Source of the DNA: Streptomyces xanthii
Lineage (GTDB): Bacteria > Actinomycetota > Actinomycetes > Streptomycetales > Streptomycetaceae
Direction: 5' to 3'
Assembly: GCF_014621695.1 (NCBI RefSeq)
Contig: NZ_CP061281.1
Coordinates: 5,084,001-5,148,000 of the forward strand
Length of the DNA: 64,000 nt
Under the pieces are notes generated by a model. It worked only from the letters and a program-made list of their open reading frames with translations. It had not been told where the DNA came from and made no database searches. A program made the position numbers and the translations under genes. Below, one piece after another: positions 44,295 to 54,055 of this stretch. The first letter of the stretch is position 1. The number at the start of each line of letters is the position of its first letter.

Positions 44295-44744
44295 ATGAAC
44301 GAGACGCTGCTGACGGTCGTGGGGAACGTGGCGACGACGCCGGTGTTCCGGGAGCTGCCGACGGGGCCGGTGGCCCGGTTCCGGCTCGCGGTGACGGCGC
44401 GCCGTTTCGACGCGGGGCAAGGGGCGTGGGTGGACAGCCACACGAACTTCTTCACGGTGTGGGCCTGGGGGAATCTGGGGGCGAACGTGCAGGGGTCGGT
44501 GTCGGTCGGTGAACCGGTCATCGTGCAGGGCCGGTTGAAGGTGCGTGACGAGGAGCGGGGCGGCCAGCACTGGACGTCGGCCGACATCCAGGCGACGGCC
44601 GTCGGGCACGACCTGTCGCGGGGCACGGCCGCCTTCCGCCGGGCGACGGCCCGCAAGGCGGCCACCGCGACGGAGGGTCAACAGGCCCGGGACGAACCGT
44701 CGTTCGAGATCGAGCCGGAGCCTCAGCCGGAGCCGGTCGGCTGA
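44295..44744 (+). CDS. ssbB: single-stranded DNA-binding protein, SsbB-like
   Basis: 149 residues from ATG 44295, with GGAGGGGAG upstream. OB fold: ETLLTVVGNVATTPVFRELPTGPVARFRLAVTARR, FTVWAWGNLGANVQGSVSVGEPVIVQGRLKVRDEE. The C-terminus is short and ends EPEPQPEPVG, so the usual acidic DDDIPF-type tip that recruits replication partners is missing. That, and the dynAB neighbours, identify it as the sporulation paralogue SsbB, implicated in chromosome segregation in S. coelicolor, rather than the essential SsbA. Confidence 0.82.
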   Translation: MNETLLTVVGNVATTPVFRELPTGPVARFRLAVTARRFDAGQGAWVDSHTNFFTVWAWGNLGANVQGSVSVGEPVIVQGRLKVRDEERGGQHWTSADIQATAVGHDLSRGTAAFRRATARKAATATEGQQARDEPSFEIEPEPQPEPVG

Positions 44745-45153
44745 GGCGTTCGGCCGCGGGGGACCCATGGTGCGGTCGGCCGGGGTGTTCGGTCGCGGGG
44801 TGGACCCATGGTGTGAGCCGCTGAGGTGGGGTTTCCGGATGTGGGCACTCCGGATGCCCGATGTGCGGCCTATCGCGCCTTGCGTGCCGGTGATTTGTCG
44901 ACAAGTCCAGCTCAGGGCGCGTGTCGGCGATAACGATTGCGAGTCGGATCGGTTGCCGGGCGGCCGCTGCGGGGATCGTGAACAGCCGCTTACCTAGGAT
45001 GCCGGGCGTGGCTCGAGCGAATCGAGGCGGCTCAGCGGGTTCACGAAGCCTCAGATGTCGCCCGGGTCACTGTGGTTGGCGACGAAGTGACCTCGATCTG
45101 CCGGCGGGACACCACCCCCCATGTGTCGACGCGTTCCGCCTGAAGGGGATTAC
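44745..45153. other. gap between ssbB and the surface protein gene
   Basis: 409 bp. It holds a near-duplicate of GGGGGACCCATGGTG / GGGGTGGACCCATGGTG about 44 bp apart (44758 and 44799). A TACCTAGGAT sequence near 44991 may be a -10 region. I see no ORF with support. Confidence 0.35.
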
Positions 45154-46599
45154 GTGTTTTCTGTGTTCTCGCGGGCCGTGCGGGCCTCGTGGCGCGGGCG
45201 GGCCTGTGCCCGGGCCGCCGCGGCGGTCGCCGTGTCCGGCCTCCTGGCCGCCGGGGCGATAACCGGCGCCGGAGCGGCCCAGGCCGATGACGGCACCCAG
45301 CAGGAGGGTGGCGCCGGCGCCACCCTGGGAGGCCTCGAGACCTACGGCACGGCCGTGCTGCACGACAGCGGGCACGACGAGAAGATCCCCGCCGGACTGT
45401 TCCGGATGACCGTCGACGGCGGCGGCACGCTGCAGACGTACTGCATCGACCTGCACAACCCGACGCAGACCGACGCCAAGTACCAGGAGACTCCCTGGAG
45501 CGGCACGTCTCTGAGCCAGAACAAGGACGCGGGCCGCATCCGCTGGATCCTGCAGAACTCCTACCCGCAGGTGAACGACCTGGCCGCGCTCGCCCGCAAG
45601 GCCGGCGCCGGGAGCCTCACCGAGCAGGACGCCGCGACCGGCACCCAGGTCGCGATCTGGCGGTACTCGGACGGGGCCGACGTCGACGCGGAGAGCCCCG
45701 CCGCCGAGAAGCTCGCGGACTACCTGCAGCGCAGCGCCCGCGACCTCACCGAGCCGAGCGCCTCGCTGAGCCTCGTGCCCTCCGCCGTGTCGGGGCACCC
45801 GGGGGAGCGGCTCGGCCCGGTCACCGTGCGGACGAACGCGGACGCGCTCACCGTCACCCCGCCCGCCGAGGCGGCGTCCGGCGGCGTGAGGCTCGTCGAC
45901 GCCAAGGGCGAGCCCGTCGTCTCCGCCTCCAACGGCAGCAAGATCTACTTCGATGTGCCCGAGGAAGCCGCCGCCGGCTCGGCCGCGCTGACCGTGCAGG
46001 GTTCGACGACCGTGCCCGTCGGCCGCGCCTTCACCTCCGACAGCCGCAGCCAGACCCAGATCCTCGCGGGCTCCAGCGAGTCCGCGGTCTCCGCGACCGC
46101 GACCGCGACCTGGGCCGCCAAGGGGCCCGTGCCCGCGCTGTCGGCCCGTGAGAACTGCGCGAAGGGCGGCGTGGACATCACCGCGGTGAACAAGGGGGAC
46201 GCGCCCTTCACCTTCACCCTGATGGACACCGAGTACTCCATCCCCGCCGAGTCCACGCAGACGGTGACCGTCCCGCTGCAGGAGGACCAGGCGTACGACT
46301 TCACGATCCGGGGCCCGCACGGCTTCACCAAGCGCCTGCGCGGCGTCCTGGACTGCCGCACCGCGTCGGCGGCCCTGGCCGTCACCTCCGACGACGGCGG
46401 CCTGCGCCCCCAGGCGACGACCCGCCCGAGCCCCGCGTCCGTCGGCGGCACCGGCACCCCCGGCCAGGACCTCGCCGAGACCGGCAGCTCGAACGCGACC
46501 CCGATCATCGCGGGCGCGGCGATCGCCCTCGTGGTCGTCGGCGGCGGCGCCCTGTTCCTCTCCCGCCGCAAGAAGACCCCGGACCAGCAGAACGACTGA
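45154..46599 (+). CDS. thioester-forming, sortase-anchored surface protein
   Basis: 481 residues from GTG 45154, chosen for the GAAGGGGA site 5 bp upstream (ATG 45121 adds 11 residues). Signal peptide about residues 1-45 (AAAAVAVSGLLAAGAITGAGAAQADD). A TQXA-type domain follows: Cys in TYCIDLH near 96 and Gln in ATGTQVAIWRYSDG near 164 are placed to form the Cys-Gln thioester used to bind host or substrate amines. Ig-like strands follow. The C-terminus has LAETG near 441, a hydrophobic helix and RRKK, a class E sortase signal. No sortase gene is in the window. Confidence 0.88.
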   Translation: MFSVFSRAVRASWRGRACARAAAAVAVSGLLAAGAITGAGAAQADDGTQQEGGAGATLGGLETYGTAVLHDSGHDEKIPAGLFRMTVDGGGTLQTYCIDLHNPTQTDAKYQETPWSGTSLSQNKDAGRIRWILQNSYPQVNDLAALARKAGAGSLTEQDAATGTQVAIWRYSDGADVDAESPAAEKLADYLQRSARDLTEPSASLSLVPSAVSGHPGERLGPVTVRTNADALTVTPPAEAASGGVRLVDAKGEPVVSASNGSKIYFDVPEEAAAGSAALTVQGSTTVPVGRAFTSDSRSQTQILAGSSESAVSATATATWAAKGPVPALSARENCAKGGVDITAVNKGDAPFTFTLMDTEYSIPAESTQTVTVPLQEDQAYDFTIRGPHGFTKRLRGVLDCRTASAALAVTSDDGGLRPQATTRPSPASVGGTGTPGQDLAETGSSNATPIIAGAAIALVVVGGGALFLSRRKKTPDQQND

Positions 46600-46618
46600 T
46601 CCCGAACGCTCCGGTCCA

Positions 46619-46649
46619 CCCGCCACCACTGCCCGCCCCGTCCCGATCA
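46619..46649 (+). terminator. hairpin after the surface protein gene
   Basis: CCCGCCACC (46619-46627) pairs with GGTGGCGGG (46641-46649) across 13 nt. It lies between two convergent genes and could serve both strands. Confidence 0.6.
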
Positions 46650-46669
46650 CGGTGGCGGGCAGCGGCATC

Positions 46670-47179
46670 TCATCCGGCCGGAGGCCAGGCGACGCCGCGC
46701 AGCCACGCGTGCAGCGCGGCGAAATCGGCGTCGGTCAGTCCCCGGGCCGGATCCACGCGGTGCAGCAGGAACGGCCCGGGGTGCGCGGCGGCGACCCAGT
46801 CGCGGTCCACGGCGCCGATCTCGTCATCGACCCAGACGAACGGCTCCGAGCCCGCCCACTCGACGATCAACGGCACCTTCCAGTGCAGCCCCCGCGGGCC
46901 CGGAGACCCCTCACCGTCGCCGCCCGACCCGCCCAGCACCGGCAGCGGCGGCAGCCCGACGCGCGGCCCGACGATCTCGTCGGCCTCCCCCATCCACGTC
47001 GTGGCCCACACCATCCGGCACCCCAGCCCCAGCAGCCGCGCCCCCACCCCGGGATCGAGCCGCTCCAAGGGATCGACGGACCCGGCCGCGACCCCGAAGG
47101 GGATCAGCGGCCCGTCGACATCGAGAAAGAGAAAGGGGCGCCGCACGGGCAGGGAGCGACGTTCGGTGGAGTGGGTCAC
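46670..47179 (-). CDS. HAD-like hydrolase domain protein
   Basis: 169 residues from GTG 47179. RRPFLFLDVDGPLIPFG near 14 is HAD motif I (DxDG). RMVWATTWMGEADEIVG near 54 takes the place of motif II (T instead of S/T-N), and FVWVDDEIGAVDRDW near 122 is motif IV (DD). It resembles the short HAD proteins labelled hydrolase or secreted protein in Streptomyces; the substrate is unknown. No signal peptide. Divergent from ettA. Confidence 0.75.
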   Translation of the reverse strand: MTHSTERRSLPVRRPFLFLDVDGPLIPFGVAAGSVDPLERLDPGVGARLLGLGCRMVWATTWMGEADEIVGPRVGLPPLPVLGGSGGDGEGSPGPRGLHWKVPLIVEWAGSEPFVWVDDEIGAVDRDWVAAAHPGPFLLHRVDPARGLTDADFAALHAWLRGVAWPPAG

Positions 47180-47381
47180 GGCCGCACGACAGGGGACGCG
47201 CGTGGTCGCCGACAGTGATGCCCCGGCAACGCAGGGGTGTGTGGAAAAAGCCCAGTTCAGGCCCCCGCTCCGATACGGGTTTCCGCCCAGTGCTGGCCAT
47301 GCGGCAAGATGGGGTGTATCTGCCCTCACGCGGTGGAGCCGCTTGACGCGGACCCGTACTTCGACTGCCGGACGGTTTCTC

Positions 47382-49045
<1,664 letters not shown>

Positions 49046-49046
<1 letters not shown>

Positions 49047-49468
49047 TGGCTCGCCACGTATACGCCTGCCCCCTGCGCTGGGCGGACATGGATGCGTACG
49101 GACACGTCAACAACGTCGTGTTCCTCCGGTACCTGGAGGAGGCGCGCATCGATTTCCTGTTCCGCCCGGACAAGGACTTCCAGCAGGGGTCTGTCGTGGC
49201 GCGCCATGAGATCGACTACAAGCGGCAGCTCGTGCACCGGCACACCCCGGTCAGCATCGAGCTGTGGGTCACCGAGATAAAGGCCGCGTCGTTCACGCTC
49301 GCCTACGAGGTCAAGGACCCGGACCAGGTGTACGTCCGGGCCGCGACGGTCATCGTGCCGTTCGACTTCGAGGCGCAGCGGCCGCGCCGGATCACCGCCG
49401 AGGAGCGCGAGTTCCTCGAGGAGTACCGGGACGACGACGTGGACCGTGCGGAGGCGCTCGCCGCATGA
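49046..49468 (+). CDS. hot-dog fold acyl-CoA thioesterase
   Basis: 140 residues from ATG 49046, overlapping the ettA stop by one base. LRWADMDAYGHVNNVVFLRYLEEARIDFL near 10-38 is the 4-hydroxybenzoyl-CoA thioesterase/YbgC motif with the catalytic Asp. RHEIDYKRQLVHRHTPVSIELWV continues the central sheet. It probably hydrolyses acyl-CoA; the chain preference is unknown. The ettA-thioesterase pairing is common in actinobacteria. Confidence 0.9.
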
Positions 49469-50157
49469 GCGGGACCGCAGCGCCCGTGCTGCACTTCGCC
49501 GACGCCGGGGAGGCGGCGGATCTCGCCGCCTTCCTCGGCCGGCTGCTGCACTACGACAAGGCGGCCGCGGTACGGCTGCAGGCGCAGGCCGGCGGGCAGG
49601 CGCTCGCCGTTTTCGGCCGGCCGCCCTCGTTCGAGGTGCTGGCCGTCCGGGCCGTGCGGCTGCTCAAGCCGTACGAGAACGGGGTCGAGGACGCGCTCGA
49701 CGTCACCGTGTCCGCGGGGGAGCTCCTGGAGTCCGTGGACGAGGCGGCCGGGACGGTCGCCGTTCCGGCCGCGGTGACCGGGCCGCCGTGGGCGGGGGTG
49801 CTTCCTCCTCGCGGAGGGTGGCGGGTCGTCGAGGACTTTCCCGGTGGGGAGGCCCTGCGGGGGCTCGTGCGGGCCGCGGTCGTCGAGTTCCGGGAGCGGA
49901 TCGAGGGGCTGGAGCCCGAGGCGCGGACCCGGAGTGAGCTCGATCGGGTCGGGCGGGAGATCTGGTCCCGGGAGATCGGGGGCAGCGGGGTTCCCGTCCG
50001 GGTGGCTCATGCGGCTGTTTCCCTGGGATTTCTGCGCGGGGAAGCCGTTGATCTGCTCGTTGCCGGGGCGTGGGTTCGGCTGCGTACGGCGTATGGGGCG
50101 GTTGTCTATCGGCGGGTGTCGGCCGGGCTCGGCGGGTTGTCCGTCAGTCCCGTCTGA
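49465..50157 (+). CDS. hypothetical protein of the ettA operon
   Basis: 230 residues from ATG 49465, overlapping the thioesterase stop as ATGA. I do not recognise the family. It is soluble, with Ala-rich helices (AADLAAFLGRLLHYDKAAAVRLQAQAG), a strand pair LAVFGRPPSFEVLAVRAVRL, a conserved-looking VPAAVTGPPWAGVLPPRGGWRVV, and a C-terminal helix plus WVRLRTAYGAVVYRR. The tight overlap suggests it is translated together with the thioesterase. Confidence 0.75.
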   Translation: MSGTAAPVLHFADAGEAADLAAFLGRLLHYDKAAAVRLQAQAGGQALAVFGRPPSFEVLAVRAVRLLKPYENGVEDALDVTVSAGELLESVDEAAGTVAVPAAVTGPPWAGVLPPRGGWRVVEDFPGGEALRGLVRAAVVEFRERIEGLEPEARTRSELDRVGREIWSREIGGSGVPVRVAHAAVSLGFLRGEAVDLLVAGAWVRLRTAYGAVVYRRVSAGLGGLSVSPV

Positions 50158-50219
50158 GGCGCGAGCCACGCGCGCCGTAGCTTCGCCCGTCTCGTCGGCG
50201 AGTGCCGGCCGGTGGGGCT

Positions 50220-50300
50220 TCTCGCGCCCCGCGACGGAGTCGCTGATCGGTACAGCCCCGCGCCCCTGAAATGCAGACCCTTCGGGTCGCATTTCCCCGA
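50220..50300. repeat. dispersed palindromic repeat, copy 3
   Basis: CCCCGCGCCCCTGAAATGC followed by the hairpin AAATGC-a-GACCC-ttc-GGGTC-g-CATTT (50269-50294) and CCCCGAT. It fills most of the gap between the convergent unknown gene and the ABC ATPase gene, and shares its core with 59111-59154. Confidence 0.75.
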
Positions 50301-50306
50301 TACGGG

Positions 50307-51278
50307 TTACCGCTCCTGGTCGTCCGGCCACACCTGGATATGGTCCGACTCCAGTTCCAGCATCACGCGGTCCCGCATTTCCAGGGACTCCGTGTATTCG
50401 GCGGGGAGTTGGAGGCGGCCCGCGCGGTCCAGCATCGCGTACTCGCGGGAGACCAGGGACTCCTGGCCCGTGGTCGCGTCGACCTGGGTGTGGCGGAGCA
50501 CCTCCGTCGAGGTGCGGCCGTCGCGGATGGCCACGGTGCGGCGCACCTCCGTCGCCACCGTCTGGTCGTGCGTGACGATGACGACGGTCGTGCCCAGTTC
50601 CTCGTTCGCCGTGCGGAACGCGGCGAAGATCTGCTCACCCGTGTGCGAGTCCAGTTCACCGGTCGGCTCGTCGGCGAGGAGGACCTTCGGCTCGTTGGCC
50701 AGGGCCACCGCGATCGCCACGCGCTGCTGCTGGCCGCCGGACATCTGCTGCGGGCGGCGGTTCCGGCAGTCGGCGACGCCCAGCAGGTCGAGGAGTTCGG
50801 CGGCGCGGGCCGCCTTCTTCGAGCGGCTGGTGCGGCCGCGCAACTGCATGGGCAGGGCCACGTTCTGACTGGCCGTGAGGTACGGGAGCAGGTTGCGGGC
50901 GGTCTGCTGCCAGACGAAGCCGACGGCCTCGCGGCGGTAGCGCAGGCGGTCCTTCGCGGTCATGGTGAGCAGGTCGTACCCGGCGACCTTGGCGGCGCCC
51001 GCCGTGGGCTCGTCGAGGCCCGCCAGAATGTTCATCAGGGTCGACTTGCCGCTGCCCGAGGCGCCGACCAGGGCCATCAACTCGCCCTCGCGGACCAGGA
51101 GATCGAGGCCCTGGAGCGCCTGCACCTCGACGCCGTCCGTCGTGAAGATACGGACCAGGCGGTCGCAGCTGATCAGGGCGTCGTGGCCGAAGGCCGGCCG
51201 GTCCCGGTGGGCGGTGGCCCGCTGTTCCAGGTCGGCGAGGGTGGGGCCGGCGCCGGTCGTGGTGCTCTCTGTCGTCAT
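50307..51278 (-). CDS. ABC transporter ATP-binding protein (LolD/MacB type)
   Basis: 323 residues from ATG 51278. After a 50-residue leader: LVRIFTTDGVEVQALQGLDLLVREGELMALVG, Walker A GASGSGKST near 87, Q-loop GFVWQQ, signature MSGGQQQRVAIA near 186, Walker B VLLADEPTGELD near 206, and H-loop VTHDQ. LPYLTASQNVALP is the LolD/MacB pattern. A 75-residue C-terminal extension follows (LQLPAEYTESLEMRDRVMLELES). It powers the two FtsX-type permeases encoded upstream. Confidence 0.9.
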   Translation of the reverse strand: MTTESTTTGAGPTLADLEQRATAHRDRPAFGHDALISCDRLVRIFTTDGVEVQALQGLDLLVREGELMALVGASGSGKSTLMNILAGLDEPTAGAAKVAGYDLLTMTAKDRLRYRREAVGFVWQQTARNLLPYLTASQNVALPMQLRGRTSRSKKAARAAELLDLLGVADCRNRRPQQMSGGQQQRVAIAVALANEPKVLLADEPTGELDSHTGEQIFAAFRTANEELGTTVVIVTHDQTVATEVRRTVAIRDGRTSTEVLRHTQVDATTGQESLVSREYAMLDRAGRLQLPAEYTESLEMRDRVMLELESDHIQVWPDDQER

Positions 51279-51327
51279 GGCTGTACGGCCTCCCCGTTCG
51301 TCGACGTCAGCTCGTTCGAGTCGTGTG

Positions 51328-54054
51328 TCATGCGGACTCACCCGCCCGCAGCTCCTTCACCGAGCCGCGCCGCCCCGCCCACCAGGCCTGCAGCGCCGCC
51401 ACCCCGACCGCGACACCGAGCACGCACACGGCCGGTACGGCGAGGGAGAGCGGGTCGGTGGTCAGCCGGGAGACGGCGGCGCTCCTGGCGTCGGCGAGGG
51501 CCAGCGTCGACAGGTCGAGTCCGGGGGCCAGCAGGCGGATCGCCGCCCAGCCGGTGAGCGTGCCGCCGGCCGCCGCGAGCAGCGCCTGCGGCAGGGCTTC
51601 CAGGATCAGCAGGCGGCGGCCCTGGCGGCGGGTGAGGCCGAGGGTGCGCAGCCGGGCCAGGAGCGCGAGCCGTTCCGGGGTGGCCCGGGCCAGCGACAGC
51701 ATCAGCGCCAGCACGGCGAACCCGGCGCCCGCCGCGACGGCCGACACGTACACGTCGGTCGCGCCGGACTGCAGCGGCGAGTCGACGTAGCGGGCGCGCT
51801 CGGCGGCGAGGGTCTGGACGACGACGCCGCTGCCCGCCGCCTTGCGCAGCGCGTCGCCGTCGATCGCGTCGCCGGTCAGCAGCAGGGTGCTCGGGTCGGT
51901 GGTCGTGCCGCTCGCCCGGCCGAACCCGGCGGCGTCCATGACGAGGAAGTCGCGTTCGTCGTCCGCGAGGGCAGGGGTCGTAGGACGGACGGCGGCGATG
52001 CGGACGGGCAGTTCCTGGCCGTTGACCTGGAGGGTCAGGCGGCCGTCCGGGAAGCGGCGGGCCAGGGAGGACGAGGCGAGCGCCGGGACCGGGCCCTTGC
52101 CGCCCGCCACCGGCGCCAGAGCGTCCACCGGGAACGCGCCCAGGCCCGTGTGCCGGGACAGCCGGGCGTAAGCGGCGCGGTCCACCGCCGCCACGCTCAC
52201 CTGGCGGCCCGTGCCGGTGCGCAGGTCGGTGCGCAGCGCCACCGGGGCGACGTCCCGGACGCCGGGCACCGCCTTCACCCGGGCCGCGGTGCCGTCGGGC
52301 AGCGGCTGGGACAGGGCGACCCGGGCGTCCGCGCCGGTCGCCAGGAGGGCGGCCCGGTTGCGGGCCGCGTCGATCCCGGCGAGCACGCTGCCGCCGAACG
52401 CCGCCGTGGTCAGCGCCGTCAGCAGGGCCAGCAGCGGCAGCACCGCCGTGCCCGCGCCCGCCTGCGCGCGGCCCGCGCGGGCCAGCGACAGATAGCCGAC
52501 CGCTCCGCGCAGCCGGGACATCGGGCCCGTCAGCCGGCGCAGCGGCAGCGGGTAGAGCCGGACCAGGAGGAACGCGGCGACGACCCCCACGAGGACCGGG
52601 GCGAGCGCGACCAGGCTGTCGCCCTCGCCCGTGCCGCGCCGGCGCAGCGCCACGATCGCGCCGATCGCGAGGACGAGGACGGTCAGTTCGGCGACCGTGC
52701 GGCGGGCCGAGGGGCGGGCGGTGGCCACGTCGTCGCGCTCGGCCTGCATCCGCACCGTGCGGTGCGCGAACAGGGCCCGCACGGGCAGCGCCGCGCACGC
52801 GAGCACCGCGACGGCCGCCGCTCCCAGCACGGCGGGCGGCAGCGTGCCGTGGTCCGTCGTGCGGACGGCGAGGAAGCAGCCGAGGGCCGCGGCGGGCACC
52901 GCCACCACGGCGCTCTCCGCGCCGAGCCGTCCCGCGATCCCCTTCAGGGAGGCGCCGCGCGAGCGCAGCAGCGCGAACTCGCCCCGGCGCCGGTCCGCGC
53001 CGAGGCCGCCCGCCATCAGCAGCACGATGCAGGCGACGGTCGCCGTCCCGTAGGCGGCGACCGACACGACGGGGGAGATCCCGGAGCGCAGCCGCTCGTA
53101 GGAGGTGAGGGCGTCGCCGAGGCCGGACGCGATGAACGTGTAGGGCGCGTTCGTCGCCTCGCGCGCCTTCAACAGGCCCTGCCCCGCCGTCATGTTCGCG
53201 AGCATGCCGCGCAGCCGGGGCAGGTCGGAGGCGGTCAGGTCCGAGCCGTCGGGCAGGTACTGGAGGTACTGCTCGGGCTTGCCGTCCGTCTGCAGCAGGA
53301 CGGGCGCCGCGTCCGGCGGCAGGATCAGGCCGGCCAGCCAGTAGCGGGGCGACTCGGGGTCGCGGGGGTCCTCGTGCTTGAGCTCGGGCGTGCGCAGCAG
53401 GGTGTCGATGCCCCAGTAGCCGCCCGCCGGGTCGTCGGGCGTGACGACGCCCGTGATCCGTACGGTGATCCGCTTCTCACCGCCCGCGGGGAGGTGCAGC
53501 ACCGAGCCCGGCTTGAGCCGCATCCGCTCGGCGACCGGCCCGGTCACGGCGGCCTCCACCTCCGAGGCGGCCGCGACCTTGCGCGGCAGCCGGCCCGTCA
53601 CCTCGGTGGCGTGGCCGGCGAGGGCGCCCTGCGCGTAGAGCTGGAAGCGGGCGGGCCGCCGGTCGGGCCGGGGCAGCCACGTCTCGTCTGCGGCGAGCGC
53701 GTTCGTCGAGCGCACCCCGTACGAGGAGGCGTGCGCGTCGACCTCGAACGGTGCGGGCAGCAGGCCGTGGACCGTGCGGAACGCGTCGCGGACGACGTCC
53801 TCGCGCAGCAGCTGCGCCCGCTCGGAGTCGGGCCGGCCGATGCCGGGCTCGGCGGTCGTGACGGCCAGCACGGCGCGGTGCGGCGGGAGTTCGGCGACGG
53901 TGCGGCGCAGTCCGTCGTCCTCGTAGCCCGCGACGGCGCGCGGGAACGCGGCGGCGAGGAACGCGGCGAGCAGCACGAGCACGCCGAGCGCGGCGGCCGC
54001 ACCGGGCGCGGTGCGCAGCCGGGTGCGCACCCAAGGGGCGGTGGGAGCCGCCAT
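51328..54054 (-). CDS. FtsX/MacB-like ABC permease, large
   Basis: 908 residues from ATG 54054, one base after the stop of the larger permease. One N-terminal membrane helix (TAPGAAAALGVLVLLAAFLAAAFPRAVAG), a large extracytoplasmic domain (residues 45-330), then two groups of helices, each with the FtsX core: SVAAYGTATVACIVLLMAGGLGADRRRGEFALLRSRGAS and AVAAGAGFAVLALMLSLARATPERLALLARLRTLGLTRRQGRRL. The end carries helices and RAGESA. It is of the 8-10 helix type II exporter kind, which acts on periplasmic substrates or lipoproteins. Confidence 0.88.
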   Translation of the reverse strand: MAAPTAPWVRTRLRTAPGAAAALGVLVLLAAFLAAAFPRAVAGYEDDGLRRTVAELPPHRAVLAVTTAEPGIGRPDSERAQLLREDVVRDAFRTVHGLLPAPFEVDAHASSYGVRSTNALAADETWLPRPDRRPARFQLYAQGALAGHATEVTGRLPRKVAAASEVEAAVTGPVAERMRLKPGSVLHLPAGGEKRITVRITGVVTPDDPAGGYWGIDTLLRTPELKHEDPRDPESPRYWLAGLILPPDAAPVLLQTDGKPEQYLQYLPDGSDLTASDLPRLRGMLANMTAGQGLLKAREATNAPYTFIASGLGDALTSYERLRSGISPVVSVAAYGTATVACIVLLMAGGLGADRRRGEFALLRSRGASLKGIAGRLGAESAVVAVPAAALGCFLAVRTTDHGTLPPAVLGAAAVAVLACAALPVRALFAHRTVRMQAERDDVATARPSARRTVAELTVLVLAIGAIVALRRRGTGEGDSLVALAPVLVGVVAAFLLVRLYPLPLRRLTGPMSRLRGAVGYLSLARAGRAQAGAGTAVLPLLALLTALTTAAFGGSVLAGIDAARNRAALLATGADARVALSQPLPDGTAARVKAVPGVRDVAPVALRTDLRTGTGRQVSVAAVDRAAYARLSRHTGLGAFPVDALAPVAGGKGPVPALASSSLARRFPDGRLTLQVNGQELPVRIAAVRPTTPALADDERDFLVMDAAGFGRASGTTTDPSTLLLTGDAIDGDALRKAAGSGVVVQTLAAERARYVDSPLQSGATDVYVSAVAAGAGFAVLALMLSLARATPERLALLARLRTLGLTRRQGRRLLILEALPQALLAAAGGTLTGWAAIRLLAPGLDLSTLALADARSAAVSRLTTDPLSLAVPAVCVLGVAVGVAALQAWWAGRRGSVKELRAGESA

Positions 54055-54055
54055 G

